DNA of 58,695 bases. It comes from a virus. Where the stretch lies: positions 1 to 58,695 of the IMG/VR virus record IMGVR_UViG_3300034175_000127, one strand, 5' to 3'. Under the pieces are notes generated by a model that saw nothing but the letters and a program-made list of their open reading frames with translations, searched no databases and was not told where the DNA came from. Made by a program: the position numbers and the translations under genes. Below are positions 57,959 to 58,695 of this stretch, one piece after another (within the stretch, counting starts at the first letter, position 1; every line of letters starts with the position of its first letter).

Positions 57959-58695
57959 ATGGCAGACGTTCTTACACTCCGGACAATTTTTCAGGGCGAT
58001 GACTCCAACGTGCGCGCGGTTGCGCGTGCTGTGGACAGGCTCATTGACGAGACCATTGCCAAGCGTCGCGGCTCCATCGTCCTGCCGATTCAAATCGGTA
58101 GCGGTTCCGGTGGAAGTGGCGGCGGTTTTGGCGGCAATCCCGAAAAAATTATTGCGGCCACTCTTGCCAAAATCGAGCAGGTCGAGAAGGTGTCTGCGGC
58201 CAGACAAGCCCAAATCGCGGGCGAAGGTGAAGCCAAACGTGCAGCTATCGAGGCTCAGGGCACGCAGCGGAGACTCAATCAACAGGCTCAAGCTCAGGCT
58301 CGTTTGGAAGCTCAACAGAGCGCGCATCTCCAGAAGCTGATTCAAAATCAGGAAAAAGCGGAGCAGCGTTTGGCGCTCAAGCCAAAAATGACGCTGGAAC
58401 AACGTGGCGAGCGTTTGCAAAACCTCGGAGGCTCGCTCAATCAAGCGGGCAACTCGCTCACGATGGGCGTGACGGCACCTGTTGTCGGCACAGCGGGTTT
58501 GGCTTTGCGTGAAGGCATCAAATTCGAGTCGAACTTTGCAGATGTCAAAAAGACCGTAGACGGCACGCTGATTCAGCTTGGGCGCATCCGATCTGAACTG
58601 CGCGAGATGTCCGCAGGAAAAAGCCCGATCCCAATTGATGTGAACGAACTGGCGCAAATCGCGGCCAGTGCGGGCGAACTCGGCATCCGGACTCC
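57959..58695 (+). CDS. Tape measure protein, N-terminal part (cut by window edge)
   Basis: 245 codons plus two bases. The N-terminus (MADVLTLRTIFQGDDSN) is followed by coiled coil (QQAQAQARLEAQQSAHLQ) and the start of the tape measure core (TMGVTAPVVGTAGLAL, VDVNELAQIAASAGELGI-like). It joins the protein that starts at base 3. No Shine-Dalgarno site is seen before the ATG, only the palindromic repeat. Joining the two ends directly would shift the frame, so sequence is missing between them. Confidence 0.9.
   Translation, partial: MADVLTLRTIFQGDDSNVRAVARAVDRLIDETIAKRRGSIVLPIQIGSGSGGSGGGFGGNPEKIIAATLAKIEQVEKVSAARQAQIAGEGEAKRAAIEAQGTQRRLNQQAQAQARLEAQQSAHLQKLIQNQEKAEQRLALKPKMTLEQRGERLQNLGGSLNQAGNSLTMGVTAPVVGTAGLALREGIKFESNFADVKKTVDGTLIQLGRIRSELREMSAGKSPIPIDVNELAQIAASAGELGIRT

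Overview
The window is almost the whole genome of a temperate tailed phage that appears to live as a plasmid (a phage-plasmid). A single set of structural genes (terminase, portal, protease/scaffold, capsid, tail and tail tip) shares the sequence with a partition operon (ParA, ParB), an iteron replication origin with a RepA-type initiator, and a XerC-like tyrosine recombinase. The tape measure gene is cut by the window: its N-terminus lies at the right edge (57959-58695) and its C-terminus at the left edge (1-5093). The molecule is therefore probably circular, with a short piece missing at the join. The siphovirus-type tail tip resembles that of gene transfer agents (DUF2460, DUF2163, hub protein). 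Shine-Dalgarno sites and sigma70-like promoters are visible. The Rep family and lysis genes fit a Gram-negative-type bacterial host, but I cannot name the host. No tRNA, rRNA, IS element or CRISPR array was found.

Layout. 1-12287 (+): tape measure end, tail tip and fibre-like proteins, closed by a strong palindromic terminator. 12350-28614 (-): a long, tightly overlapping operon read right to left. It starts with a PD-(D/E)XK exonuclease, a RecT-like annealing protein, a ParB-family protein and a ubiquitin-like PRTRC C protein. Many small unknown genes follow, with a DUF1064 nuclease, a TOPRIM primase, a DnaQ exonuclease and a SLOG protein. Holin, endolysin-like and PAS-receiver genes come last. 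28615-28829: divergent control region. 28830-31583 (+): zinc-ribbon/LexA-like repressor, a small exported protein, ParA and ParB. 31575-33558 (-): Rep, iterons and an AT-hook protein. 33560-37472 (-): recombinase, then E1-like ThiF, E2-like PRTRC B, PRTRC F and a small gene. 37955-40510 (-): ArdC-like protein and a DnaN-like clamp. 41439-42992 (-): D5/P4-type primase-helicase. 43174 to the end (+): late operon from the terminase small subunit to the tape measure start, with a phage sigma-70 factor between terminase and portal.

How it may work together. In the prophage state the iteron/Rep system replicates the circle, ParAB segregates it and the recombinase may resolve multimers. The LexA-like repressor keeps the residues needed for self-cleavage. 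A 15-base motif occurs in its own control region, over the -10 of the clamp promoter, and over a TATAAT just upstream of the terminase gene. This suggests one repressor directly silences replication and late genes, and that late expression would be reinforced by the encoded sigma factor.

The most unusual content is a split PRTRC cassette. A ubiquitin-like protein ending in TKG, an E1-like ThiF enzyme and an E2-like protein with a conserved cysteine lie in two blocks about 9 kb apart. Other notable signals are a palindromic repeat family with two copies read in frame inside proteins, a piece of tape-measure sequence embedded in an unrelated gene, and a membrane-anchored PAS-receiver protein next to the lysis genes.
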